From contig NC_039361.1 in NCBI RefSeq assembly GCF_003573695.1, forward strand, positions 102,116,279-102,180,278: a stretch of 64,000 nucleotides of DNA, given 5' to 3'. Made by a program: the position numbers and the translations under genes. This stretch comes from Papaver somniferum. Lineage: Eukaryota; Streptophyta; Magnoliopsida; Ranunculales; Papaveraceae. Shown here one piece after another: positions 10,900 through 21,389 of this stretch; positions within the stretch are counted from its first letter, which is position 1, and the number at the start of each line of letters is the position of its first letter. The notes beneath the pieces are model-generated. The model did no database searches. It had not been told where the DNA came from and was given only the letters and a program-made list of their open reading frames with translations.

Positions 10900-12525
10900 A
10901 AGACATTGACACGAGTCATTTGGTGGCAGGTTTTTACGGATGAGATCTGCATCTTAGGAGGAAGGGTAGTCGTAGATTGTTTCAACCCTTCGTCTGGCAA
11001 CCAACGGCATGGTTGTAGCGCTTGCATGCTCTTGGCACGGCCAAATTAGGGTTTTTGCGTCGTGGCCAAGAATGTGCGCCGCGGCCAAGAGATTGCCACA
11101 AATCGTTTGGTGGAAAGTTTGTATGGCTGAGATTCGTATCTCAGGAGGAAGGGTGGTCGTTGATTGTTGCAATCCTTCGTGTGAAGCCAGTGGCATGGTT
11201 TAGGAACTGCCAAGCTAGGATTTTGGCGTAGTTTAGGCGCGGTCAAAATTAGGGCTTGGCATTGGGCCAAAAGTTGCCATGCGTTCGGTGGCAAGCTTGT
11301 ACGGTTGAGATTTGCATCTCGGGAGGAAGGGTGGCCGTTGATTGTTGCAACCAGTGGCACGGCTTAGGCGCGGTCGAGCTAGGATTTTGGTGTAGTTTAG
11401 GCGCGGCCAAAACTAGGGTTTTGGCATAGTTTAGGCGCGGACAAAATTAGGGCTTGGCATTGGGCCACAGTTGCCATGCGTTCAGTGGCAAGCTTGTACG
11501 GCAGAGATTTGCATCACAGGAGGAAGAGTGGTCGTTGATTGTTGCAACTCTTCTTTTGGCAGCCACCGGCATGTGGTAGGGCCGGCATGGCTTTTGGCAT
11601 ATATTAGGCGCGGCCAAAATTAGGGTTTTAGCAAAACCGTGATGTTTTTCCTTGGGCCGGAAGTTTCCATGCATTAGGTGGCGAACTTGGACGGCTGAGA
11701 TCTGCATCTCAGATGGAAGGGTAGCCGTTGATTGTTGCAACCCTTCGTTTGGCAGCCAACGACATGTGGTAGGGCCGGCATGGCTTTGTCATGTTTTAGG
11801 CGCGGCTAATATTAGGGTTTTGGCAAAACCATGATGTTTGGCCTTGGGACGGAAGTTGCCATGTGTTAGGTGGCGAACTTGGACAGCTGAGATCTGCATC
11901 TCAGATGGAAGGGTAGTCGTTGATTGTTGCAACCCTTCTTTTGGCAGCCAGCGGCATGTGGTAGGGCCGGCATGGCTTTGGAATATTTTAGGTGCAGCCA
12001 AAATTAGGGTTTTGGCAAAACCGTGATGTTTGTCCTTGGGACGGAAGTTTCCATGCATTAGGTGGCGAACTTGGACGGCTGAGATCTGCATCTCAGATGG
12101 AAGGGTAGCCGTTGATTGTTGCAACCCTTCTTTTGGCATCCAACGACATGTGGTAGGGCCGGAATGGCTTTGGCATATTTTAGGCGCGGCCAAAATTAGG
12201 GTTTTGGAAAAACCGTGATGTTTGGACTTGGGCGGAAGTTCCCATGCGTTAGGTGGCGAACTTGGACGGCTGAGATCTGCATCTCAGATGGAAGGGTAGT
12301 CGTTGATTGTTGCAACCCTTCTTTTGGCATCCAGCGGCATGTTGTAGGGCCGGAATGGCTTTGGCATATTTTAGGCGCGGCCAAAATTAGGGTTTTGGAA
12401 AAACCGTGATGTTTGGCCTTGGGCGGAAGTTGCCATGCATTAGGTGGCGAACTTGGACGGCTGAGATCTGCATCTCAGATGGAAGGGTAGTCGTTGATTG
12501 TTGCAACACTTCATTTGGAAGCCAG
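10900..12525. repeat. Minisatellite, about 192-bp unit, nine copies, in the 3' LTR of element 2
   Basis: The marker GAGATCTGCATCTCAG or a variant recurs near 10943, 11128, 11308, 11500, 11695, 11887, 12079, 12271 and 12462. Units toward the right are almost identical, units toward the left are diverged and lack parts. Each right-hand unit contains two hairpin-forming inverted repeats. Repeated short ORFs on both strands here (for example around 11838-12409) are by-products of the array. Confidence 0.92.
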
Positions 12526-12529
12526 CGGC

Positions 12530-12775
12530 ATATGGCATGGCCGGCATGGCTTTGGCACGGAGATGTGGCTGACATAGTATGCCATTGGCACTGTGGCGCG
12601 GCTGGCATGGTTGGCATGCCTTGGCGCCGAGATGTGGATGGCATGGTATTCCATTGGCACTGTGGTGCAGCTGGCATGGTTGGCATGCCTTGGCGTGGAG
12701 ATGTGGCTTGCATGGTATGCTATTGGCATTGTGGTGCGGATGGCATGGTTGGAATGACCTGGGACGGAGATGTTG
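12530..12775. repeat. Minisatellite, 69-bp unit, about three copies
   Basis: Marker CCATTGGCACT and variants at 12582, 12651 and 12720, period 69 bp. The unit is rich in GGCATGG and divisible by three, so it stays open in several frames and yields spurious Trp/Cys/His-rich ORFs. Confidence 0.85.
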
Positions 12776-12950
12776 CCAGTCAGTATTGAGGGTTCTGCCA
12801 TGGAATATAGCGTATATAAAAAAAAGGTACCCCAGTAATTTTTACGTAGGCATGTTGAATGATTCAACAGATGTGCTAGTGGTCATAGTGACGTCATGTT
12901 AGATGTAAGGTTTTACGATTTTAACCCTAAGGTAAAAACCACCATCAACA

Positions 12951-13441
12951 TTAAGTCCCCTACTTAGCTCGGAACAGGAGCCTTTTTGCGAGGTAAGCAT
13001 AAGATGGTGACATGAAAAGATAAAATCGAAATGGCAAGTCATGAAAAGATGATCAGGAAGATCCGTCTAACCTTTTTTCGGGAGTGTTATGAGAATCCGT
13101 GATTCTTGCATTGACGGTCTTGAGTAAATCCTTCCCGTGGTTTTGCTGGCTAGACAGTAAGAATGGTAGGGGCAGTTGCTGGTTGAGATGCAGAATGTTG
13201 GCTTGGTATGGCGCTCGCTCGTCATGGCGCAGACTCTTGGCACGGTGCCAGCATGGCATGGAGCGGACTGTTGGGCACCGTGAGGCAAGGCATGGCGCGG
13301 ACTTTTTGGGCACCATGAGGCAAGGCATGGCGCGGACTGTTGGGCACCGTGAGACTTGTTCTTGCGAGCCCAATTTCCTTTTCCCATTCGTGGCTCAAAT
13401 AGGGAAACTTTTCCTTATTCAAATCCCAAAAGTGTCACGCC
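12951..13441. other. Element 2 interior between 3' LTR and antisense gene
   Basis: Contains the polypurine tract (as its complement, beginning TTAAGTCCCCTACT at 12951) and short local repeats around 13195-13350 built on GGCACCGTGAGGCAAGGC, about 50 bp apart. No protein I can support. It forms the upstream region of the antisense gene. Confidence 0.5.
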
Positions 13442-13449
13442 TATAAAAG
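13442..13449 (+). promoter_or_regulatory. TATA box of the antisense PMD gene
   Basis: CTATAAAAGGGG at 13441-13452 is a strong plant TATA match. It is on the strand opposite to the retrotransposon, followed by a C/T-rich leader and a predicted 5' UTR intron, 645 bp before the first ATG of the antisense gene. Confidence 0.7.
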
Positions 13450-14232
13450 GGGTTTCTCTCCCTTTTATTTTGTACCCTTGTTCTCACGTCCTTGTGCTAG
13501 CGGCAGAGTGGTAGCAATAAAGCGAGCAAGCATTCCAGGTATGTACTCCAGGGTTTCTCCTTCAATCTCTTTCCTCTTTTTTTTTTCTATTTGCGCAAAA
13601 CCTAGCCATAGGTATATCTTCTATGAACTTGTAGAAATATTTTAGCGTGAACACCGCAATACCGTTAAACACCTCAATTATTATGCAATAGTAGGCCTGC
13701 ACGGGCAGGTGACTGCCACCAATTACTTTCCCATGAAAACCTAGATTTTAGGGTTTCCTTTTTTCTTGGTGTAGCCGTGTGTATAATTTCCACGGTGGAG
13801 CGTGCTTTCTTGGTCGGGCGCGTACTTTCCGCTGCGAGGTACGGCTTTGGCAAGGAGTGTGATTTCCATGGATACGTAGGGTTCGCTAGTTTCCATTTCT
13901 TCGGTTATGTGTGTTATGACTTGTGGTTGAAAATAAAGTGGCTTGCAACCGAAATGAATTCTTCATTGCTGATAAAGTAATCTTCGTGCACCCTCCTTCT
14001 TGTAGTAATTTTTTTATACCCCTTTCTTTTGTTGTAGTTGAAAGCGTAAGTAGCTTAAGAAGGTTTTGGCAGCTCTAAGCCAAACATGGATGATGAATTT
14101 TTCACGATGTCCGCCACAGCTCGGAGAAATCATCCTAAGTTCGTTCCCGTCTTCCTGACCGGTTCAGAGGGTGAAGGAGACACCCATTCGATTCGACCAG
14201 GTTGTGTAATACGATTTTGCCTTCAGAGGTAA

Positions 14233-15423
14233 GAGTATCCTGCTTCTTCCATTGACTTCGGAATCTGTCAGAGTCCGTTGCGCTCTTTTGACAAGTGGAT
14301 GCAATTCATGATAAGTCAGGACTGCATAAAAGAAAATTTGATCAAAGCGCAAATCCTTGGAGCTGTCACGGATTCTGCGGCACTTCAAATCAGGAAAGAT
14401 ATCCCAAGTTTAGTTGCTTTCGTCTCTCGATGGTGTCCAGACACTCGCACAACCATATGCAGGTGGGGTGAAATAACTGTCTCTTTGGAAAGCGTGGCTG
14501 TCTTGCTGAACCTTCCCATAACAGGGAATCTTGATATCACCTTGTCTGAAGATGAAGAACAAATGCACGCTGCTCTCGTTGCGAAGTCAAAAGGTTTTAT
14601 TCGGAAGGAAAACGAGATGAGGTGTTTCTACAGATGGTGGGTGTCTCAATGGTTCCCAGATGAGTCGCAACCAGATCAAAAGAATAGTATGCTTCATGTC
14701 GCGGCATTCTTGGTTCTTTGGTTATCCAGGGATATTTTTGACGACGGCTCTGGTAAGAAGGAAATAAGACAGGGTCTCATTAAGTTTTCCATCAGATTAG
14801 CGAAAGGTGTTGTTATCCCCATTGGCGGCTTGTTTGTCGGTTCTTTGTACGCACATTTGGATCATCTGGTTGCGAACATGCGTGCTTCAAACGGCTACAT
14901 GAAAGTGGACTCGTACATCCATGTTGCTTTTCTTCAAGCGTGGTTGTGGGAGCATTTCGAGAAGTGCGCTCCCAAACCGCTGGCTTTATTTCCTGAGTCT
15001 TGGGGTGGTTCTAGGATACTTCGCTGGGTGAACAGGCGCCCAAGATCTGGCTCGAACCTGGTTGACTTCCTTGACAACTCCTACACAATCAACTTTCATC
15101 CATGGGCTCCGGTGCACAGCTCCGTAGTTCAAATAGACACTTTTTCCTCTGTTCCGAATACAATTTTGCTTTCTGAAAAGAATACGAGCATTGGCGAGTT
15201 TGTGTTCATGCGAAGTTGCATGCCTGGTTATGTACCGTCTTTCTTTAGAGGATCTTTTCAGGCAGTTTCTTACAACATTGACATGGCGGCTCGACATATG
15301 GGATTTGACCAAGGGGTCCTTCTCTCTCATCAATCGGCCGTTCCAGAAAACTTGTTGCCTGCAGCTCTTGATGCCAGTGCTCTTGCGCCGGTTATAAGTC
15401 TTCCCTTCTTTCTCTCGGCATGA
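14233..15423 (+). CDS. Intact PMD core ORF within the antisense gene
   Basis: One uninterrupted frame of nearly 400 codons (no ATG at its start; it is an exon interior). Typical plant mobile domain features in order: LRSFDKWMQFM near the start, LVAFVSRWCPDTRT, FRWGE-like CRWGEITVSLESV, LLNLPITGN, a Trp-rich FYRWWVSQWF segment, AAFLVLWLSRDIF, GLFVGSLYAHLD, and HVAFLQAWLWEHF. The fold has an RNase H-like core by family knowledge; no enzymatic activity can be assigned here. The downstream frame after 15420 still reads NIFWQDEFLGIHGF, showing the domain continued before a frameshift. Confidence 0.9.
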   Translation, partial: EYPASSIDFGICQSPLRSFDKWMQFMISQDCIKENLIKAQILGAVTDSAALQIRKDIPSLVAFVSRWCPDTRTTICRWGEITVSLESVAVLLNLPITGNLDITLSEDEEQMHAALVAKSKGFIRKENEMRCFYRWWVSQWFPDESQPDQKNSMLHVAAFLVLWLSRDIFDDGSGKKEIRQGLIKFSIRLAKGVVIPIGGLFVGSLYAHLDHLVANMRASNGYMKVDSYIHVAFLQAWLWEHFEKCAPKPLALFPESWGGSRILRWVNRRPRSGSNLVDFLDNSYTINFHPWAPVHSSVVQIDTFSSVPNTILLSEKNTSIGEFVFMRSCMPGYVPSFFRGSFQAVSYNIDMAARHMGFDQGVLLSHQSAVPENLLPAALDASALAPVISLPFFLSA

Positions 15424-15765
15424 AACCCGACAACAACTTCCAAGTATAACATATTCTGGCAGGACGAGTTCCTTGGCATTCATGGATTCGTGAATGACGT
15501 AGTGAATAATGCCTGTGTAAGCCTTCTGCTGCAACTTTAGTAAGACATCCATTGTTAAGGGATCCTTCCTCGCCCAAACGGAAGTCTCTTAACACAGACA
15601 GTCCCCAAAAGAAGGAGCAAAGGTCGAAAGATCGCGCGGGTGGTTTTCGTCCAGATTCAACGGCACTTGTGACTTTCAGTTCTTCCAACGTTCGGGTATG
15701 TATTCTTTTTCTTGCCCACTCAGTCAGATTGTACAGTTTTTTTGTTACTGAAAATCTTTCCTTAT

Positions 15766-15770
15766 TCCTT
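15766..15770 (+). repeat. Target site duplication TCCTT, left of element 3
   Basis: TCCTT before the first TGATACATG recurs at 18971-18975 after the final ATCA. Flanks on both sides belong to the second large intron of the antisense PMD gene. Confidence 0.95.
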
Positions 15771-16329
15771 TGATACATGTGTATCTTCCTTTCCCTGGGA
15801 GCTAGTGATCCTCAAGATGAATTGAGGATAAAATCTTATATTAGAAAGGAATCCTTGTTTAGGATAAATTCCTAGTTTAGGAAGGAGTATTGTTTTGAGC
15901 AGTATTCTTAGTTTAGGTAATATACCTAGAAAATGAATTAGTCCTACAAAAGGAAATAGATTCCTAAGAGGTTTGGGAAACCAAACCAAGTCTATAAATA
16001 AGGATGTTTAGCTCATAACTAAACACATCTAGTTAGTGTGTTCTTGCTATTGACACACCTGGACACAGATACTAGGCACAAAAAACCTAGGAGAAGCTTG
16101 GAACAATACTCGTGCAAGCTAGCAAATAGTTTAAGGTTGATCCACTGTTTAGAGAGATTGTGAGCGTAACAAAGAGAGAATTATAATTGTTTTCTTGTCC
16201 ATAATCTAGAGAAGATATTTTTATTCGAATTACTACTTGTGTTCTGTTCTCTAAGTTTCTCGTCTATTATTATTCTGAATTCCGCCTTTATAGTAATAGC
16301 TACCAAGGTATAGAGATCAATACGTATCA
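15771..16329 (+). repeat. 5' LTR of element 3
   Basis: 559 bp, near-identical to 18411-18970 with scattered substitutions. TATA-like CTATAAATAAGG near 15990. Confidence 0.92.
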
Positions 16330-16519
16330 AGTTGGCATCACGAGGAAGGTTAGTTTTTAGAGTAAATCCCTGTGGTTTATGGTTTTCACTAGATCTCTCT
16401 ATATAAATCTTGGTGAGGTACTCGAGAAGATAGAAGACTTTAAGAAAACAAGGGGATCAAGGATGACAAAGTCAGGTGATGATCCTAAGGAAGGCGAACC
16501 AAAAACTATGAAATAAAAG

Positions 16520-17515
16520 GTGGCTACACTGCAAACAGACATGAAGTCTATTCAAGTTACCCTTCAGGAGCTGAGTAAATGTACTCGTTCTCATACACTC
16601 AAGCCGAAGACGATGAAAAACATTACACCCACACCTGAAGCTTCGGAAAAATATGATTCGGAAGAAGACGATTCAGAAGAAGAAGAAGAGGATGAAGATA
16701 AGAAGAAAAGTGAGCTTCTTAAAAGTTCTACATCAACTAAACCTCATGGTAAGAATCTGAAAATTGATTTTCGTGTTGATATTCCACTTTACGATGGGAG
16801 TGTCGAGGTAGAAAAATTGGATGATTGGATTGAACGTATAGAGACGTATTTTTCTTTATTTGCATATGGTTCAAAGGAAAAGATTGCTTTCGCTGCATTG
16901 AAGCTACAAAAGCATGCTCTAACTTGGTGGAAAGCTTATCAAAGAAAAAACCTAGGTAAAGGAGTATTGCCGTGGAAAAGATTCAAGGCAGTTGTAAGGA
17001 AACAATTTTATCCGGTTGGCTACCTTGAGGAGAGATGTTTCAAGTGGTACAACTTGAAGCAATCATACAACCAAACCGTACAAGATTATACTTCGGAATT
17101 TCAGAATCAAGCTCTGGTTTTGGATTTAGACTTGAAAGATCATGCTATCTATATGAAGTATATTTCCGGGTTCCATGAGTATATAGGGAGGAGTTGAATA
17201 TGTTTTCGGTGGATACTATCTCCGAAGCAAGTATAAAATCTAATGCAATTGAAGGTAGGCTTAAGACAACTGATGTTGAGGGAAACTTCAAGGGGAAGTC
17301 TGGAAGTTTCGTCGCTAAAGGAGATGAAAGGATCAAAGAGAAAGAGAAGACTAACGACCGAGAAGGTTTAGTTTGTAATCATTGCAAACAAACATGGAAT
17401 GTTGTTGATAAGTGTTGGATGAAGTATCCTAATCTAAAACCAAAAGGGTTACAGAAGAAAGAAGCCATGATGGCAACACTAGTCACACAAGTTCCAAAAG
17501 AAGTCCAAGGACTAA
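16520..17515 (+). pseudogene. Element 3 gag (Ty3/gypsy Retrotrans_gag) with broken zinc knuckle
   Basis: 16520-17197 encodes 225 residues: an acidic Asp/Glu-rich segment, then a Retrotrans_gag domain (KIDFRVDIPLYDG, WIERIETYF, ALTWWKAYQ, WKRFKAVVRKQF). A stop at 17195-17197 and a frame change lead to 17194-17520, which carries a knuckle-like CNHCKQTWNVVDKCW where the usual His is Asn. Gag forms the particle that packages element RNA. The lesion after residue 225 would give a gag lacking its RNA-binding end. Confidence 0.8.
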
Positions 17516-17541
17516 CATAACCTAATCAAAAGCTCTCTCTA

Positions 17542-17990
17542 ATGGCAGGTGGCATAGAAAAACTTACAAAAGATGATCCTAGGGAACGACTCTTCACGGT
17601 TAAGATGCAGGTTAAGACAACACTAATAGATATTTTTATTGACCCGAGAATTCTGAAGAATTTAGTTTCACATTCTTTGGTACATAAATTGGATTTAAAG
17701 ACTTTCAAATATCCGAAACCCTATCCTTTATGGTGGCTTCAAAAGGAAGGTGGTCTACAGGTTGCATAACAGTGCACGTTCAAGTTTGCTTTTGATGAGA
17801 CATACATTGATGAGGTTACATGCGACGTGGTTCCATTGGATGTTTGTCAAGTTGTACTTGGTAGTCCTTACTTATGGGATCGAGATGCGGTTTTACATAG
17901 GAGGGAGCAGAATTATACCATTGCCAAAAATGGGAGAACTTTTGTAATACGAACTATTGACTCTTCTCTTGAGGGAGCAATTTGATTACA
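17542..17990 (+). pseudogene. Element 3 retropepsin-like remnant
   Basis: The frame at 17542-17769 and its continuation after a stop at 17767 resemble a gypsy protease region: LIDIFIDPRILKNLVS sits where an active enzyme has an Asp-Thr/Ser-Gly triad, here Asp-Pro-Arg, and the later VVPLDVCQVVLGSPYLWDRD stretch is the usual end of the domain. No reverse transcriptase follows before the purine tract. Confidence 0.65.
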
Positions 17991-18410
17991 GCCACTCAGG
18001 TTAAGCGGTTGGTGAATGCTAGTACAAAATTCATTCTCCTTGTGATCCGTTCTCTTGACGAGAAGTCGAGTAGAGTTAGTTTGGAATACATTACCAAACA
18101 ACAATAAGAATACCTAAGAAGGTTAAGTATGTTTGAACCACCATTACTAAATGATGATGAAGATGACAAAATGATATTTCCATATGTGGAAAGCTTGTCG
18201 GTTGATAGAGAAGAACCACTCGAGGAATATTGCATTACGGAGCGAAGAGTGACTAAGACAAGATAAAAAGATAAGGACGCTTTTCTAATTGGAAGTCAAA
18301 GTCAAGTTCCCATCAAGGAGAAATGGTTCAGCATGGTGAAAGGAACTCACGAGTTCCCTAACCTACAAATATAACTTTCACAGGAGTTCAAGTTTTTGAG
18401 GGGGGGCGCA

Positions 18411-18970
18411 TGATACATGTGTATCTTTCTTTCCCTGGGAGCTAGTGATCCTCAAGATGAATTGAGGATAAAATCCTATATTAGGAAGGAATCCTTGTTT
18501 AGGATAAATTCCTAGTTTAGGAAGGAGTATTTTTTTGAACAATATTCTTAGTTTAGGTAATATACCTAGAAAAGGAATTAGTCCTACAAAAGGAAATAGA
18601 TTCCTAAGAGGTTTGGGAAACCAAACCAAGTCTATAAATAGGGATGTTTAGATCATAACTAAACACATCTAGTTAGTGTGTTCTTGCTATTGACACAGCT
18701 GGACACAGATACTAGGCACAGAAAACCTAGGAGAAGCTTGGAACAATACTTATGCAAGCTAGCAAACAGTTTAAGGTTGATCCACTGTTTAGAGAGATTG
18801 TGAGCGTAACAAAGAGAGAATTGTAATTGTTTTCTTGTTCATAATCTAGAGAAGTTTATTTTTCTTCGAATTACTACTTGTGTTTTGTTCTCTAAGTTTC
18901 TCGTCTATTATTATTCTGAATTCCGCCTTTATAGTAATAGCTACCAAGGTATAGAGATCAATACATATCA
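18411..18970 (+). repeat. 3' LTR of element 3
   Basis: 560 bp, partner of 15771-16329, a few percent different by eye. Confidence 0.92.
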
Positions 18971-20003
18971 TCCTTAACCAGGGCATGAACGCCTTTACCC
19001 AGCTTGCATGTAGTCAGAAAACATAGGCTCTCGCAACAGAGGGTGGCAATGCTCAGCGTCAGAGAACGAAGACTCTCACGGCAGAGAGTGACAATGCCAA
19101 GCCTTCTTACAGTGAAGAAAAACTCAAAAAGGAGGAAAGCTCGGAATCTAGTGTTGATGAAAATAACTCTTCCAAAAGCAGCGCGGAGTCTTCTTCTAGT
19201 CAGTCTGAAAGTGAATCAGTGAGTCTTCCACGTATTCTTCTTCTTCTTCTTCTTCTTCCTTTTTTTTTTTTTTTTTTGAAAATGTCTAAACCACGATATC
19301 GCAGGGAGAACCCGCTCCTGAAGATGGCCTCGAGGTGAAAAACCATGGAGATACAGCTTTGTCTCCAACCGTGGCAGTTGCGCCTGGCGGCCCAGAAATG
19401 GAGGTCGGTCAAGATGAAGATGTTGTTACGGCTCAAGTAGCGGAGAGTGCTCCAGCGACCGCTGGCGCCATTGTAATTAGGAATCCCTTGTCAGTTGCCA
19501 GTTCGGTTGCGGGTGCTGTTTTCACTCCTCCATACTTAGTTCCTTATCCAGATCATGTGTTGATCGGCGGCTTCAGCGTGCCAGCCAAATACGAGACGTT
19601 ATATACCAAGATATGGGAAATGTACGGACACATCGCCACAACCAAAAAGGTTACTAGTCGGTTTGCGCTGGTCAAGCCTGTGGAGGAAGCTTTATCTTCG
19701 ATTGACGACATGTGCAAAGTGACTGGCCATACCGTTTCTGAGGACGTGATCTCAAGCTAGAAGTTCCGTCATGATGTGTGCGTAGACCATGGGTTCAACG
19801 TTCCCTGGTTTGTTGAAGGTTTCTCTAAGATCGAAAGGTTGCAGACCACGGCGGCTGAAGGCCCTTCCACGGATGAGATCGCACAGTAACAGGAGGAAAT
19901 CGAAAGGTTGTCCACGGAGCTGAAGCTGAAACGGGCGGCTCTCGAAATCACGAAGGAGGCTTTCTCCAAGAAGAGCAAGCCATTACTAGATGGTTTTCCT
20001 TGA

Positions 20004-20576
20004 ATGTACTCCTGTTTTCTGAACTTCTTTATTTAGGCTTTTTTTTGAAAGGCGAGCAGAGCGCCTAGTTTATGGTTTGGTTTTCTGGATTCTTGGGTTG
20101 ATAGATAATTGTTACCTATGAGGGTTATGGATTATCCTTTTGGAATGAATTGTTTTTAGAATAATGTTGTTTTTGGTCATGACTATATGTGGCATAAATA
20201 CCCCAGGAGAGTCATGGAGTTGTTTTATCAGTAGAAGGTATGGGACGAAACATGGGGATAATATGGCTGTCGGTTTCTACTATCTATGTGAAAATTCCAG
20301 GTAGTAGAACATGCAACTCGTCTGACGAGACTTACTTGCTTGTTAAAATCTCCCAAAAAAATGGATATCCCGGATACAAATCTGAGTTTTTATGGGAGGC
20401 GGTGCCGTGACTGTGAAAAGTCCCCAATCATTCCTAAGTCCCCAGTCGTTCCAGAGTCATCTGATAACCGAGGCGGCGGCTAGTCTGCTTCTATCATCTC
20501 GATATCTGGGTTGAAAATATGGAATCGGGAATTGATATTGTGACCGATAGATTAATCTCCCACTGTGGTTTCCAAT
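20004..20576. other. Element 2 interior next to its 5' LTR
   Basis: Where gag would start in element orientation (minus strand) there is no ORF with gag features. 20550-20576 on the minus strand reads ATTGGAAACCACAGTGGGAG, aligned with the primer-site region of element 1 (TGGCGACCATAGTGGGAG) but with changes in the key bases. Confidence 0.6.
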
Positions 20577-21389
20577 TGTTTGAGGGTGAAAACAATTTCT
20601 GCTGATTTTGGTAATTTCGAGTGTGTGGGTGAGAAACGAGTCTAAACCCTAAACAATGTACTGCAAGGGAGTATTTTCATTCGAGAGATCAATCTGTACA
20701 AATCCGGCCTAAACAAAGAAATGGTCGTTCTAGACTTGCTTCGGTCACAAAGTGAAGGAGAAGGGTTGGTCTAGGGAGGGAAGCGAAGAGAGTGTTGAGA
20801 CCAGAATAGTTGATTCGGGAAGAGTAGTTGTTTGACAACTTGTATCAGAAAGTGGAAAGCTAACAGATGGGAAAGCTAAAAGGTGATTTCTGAGTGTTGT
20901 ATTCTCATAACCAAAACTTGTCTTTGGTGGAAATAGGTGAGACCTATTTATACAAGTGGCAACGAAACGTACCCTGATCTCGTAAGAAGTGTAAACGGTT
21001 GAGTAAATGGAAGAAAATGGTAAAGGGTAACGCCTGGAATTGATGTTTCCATAATGAAGGAAACGTTTCACCATTACTTCTTGTATTTACCGACCGCCTC
21101 ACCCTTATGACACTTTCCTGTAACGGGCATAGTGTACGCCGCATGCTGTAAACCGCCAGACCAATATCCTGATGAGCATCCCCCAGTTTGTGACATGTTT
21201 TGATGTCTCGATTGTTTTCGTGGAAAGTTTCTAGCATGTTGCTACGTGTGGCGTGGCCAAAGTATTTAGCGTTTGTAGCCAAGTTGGTGTCGTGACCAAA
21301 GAATAGACATCGTAGCCAAGTTGGTGTTGTGACCAAAGAGTTAGCGTCGCAGCCAAGTTGGTGACGTGACCAAGAGTTAGCATCGCAGC

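Larger units (their letters stand above)
10087..12950 (-). repeat. 3' LTR of element 2
   Basis: 2864 bp. In element orientation it begins TGTTGATGGTGGTTTTT (right end on this strand) and ends CTTCAAACA at 10087. TATAAATAGT lies near 10452-10462 on the minus strand. Most of it is a tandem array: nine units of about 192 bp (10900-12520), then about three units of 69 bp. Confidence 0.92.
15771..18970 (+). mobile_element. Element 3: small non-autonomous Ty3/gypsy-like LTR element
   Basis: 3.2 kb, LTRs of about 560 bp at 15771-16329 and 18411-18970, beginning TGATACATGTG and ending ATCA, with perfect TCCTT duplications and a purine tract (TTTTTGAGGGGGGGCGCA) before the 3' LTR. The primer site after the 5' LTR (AGTTGGCATCACGAGG) does not match a common type I know. 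The 2.1-kb interior encodes gag and a protease-like region only. It is the youngest layer of the nest by position, since it sits within element 2. Confidence 0.92.
13475..20003 (+). pseudogene. Antisense PMD (plant mobile domain, aminotransferase-like) gene inside element 2
   Basis: Gene model from splice consensus: leader exon about 13475-13538; intron 13539-14037; exon 14038-15695; intron 15696-18981 (enlarged by element 3); exon 18982-19218; intron 19219-19304; exon 19305-20003. An N-terminal piece starting MDDEF at 14087, then the PMD core, then an acidic Ser/Glu-rich exon, then a C-terminal domain (HVLIGGF, EMYGHIATTKK, a coiled-coil-like E-rich end). PMD proteins such as Arabidopsis MAIN and MAIL1 act in the nucleus in gene expression and transposon silencing. 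Broken by a missing base after 14098, a stop at 14230, a frame change near 15420, a stop near 19040 and stops at 19759 and about 19887. Confidence 0.85.

Noticed and set aside
11009..12409. Series of similar ORFs on both strands (about 60-130 codons) looking like a repeat protein family
   Set aside because: They are produced by the 192-bp LTR minisatellite; all frames repeat with the array, on both strands, and the same happens at 21485-23600.
12387..12902. Trp/Cys/His-rich repeats that resemble a metal-binding protein
   Set aside because: The 69-bp minisatellite unit is a multiple of three and stays open by chance; overlapping frames all look alike.
14986..15552. 188-codon minus-strand ORF opposite the PMD core
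   Set aside because: Shadow of the PMD coding strand; no domain and wrong composition.
19240..19280. (CTT)n plus poly-T as a repeat of interest
   Set aside because: It is the pyrimidine-rich part of the predicted third intron of the antisense gene, as expected before an acceptor.
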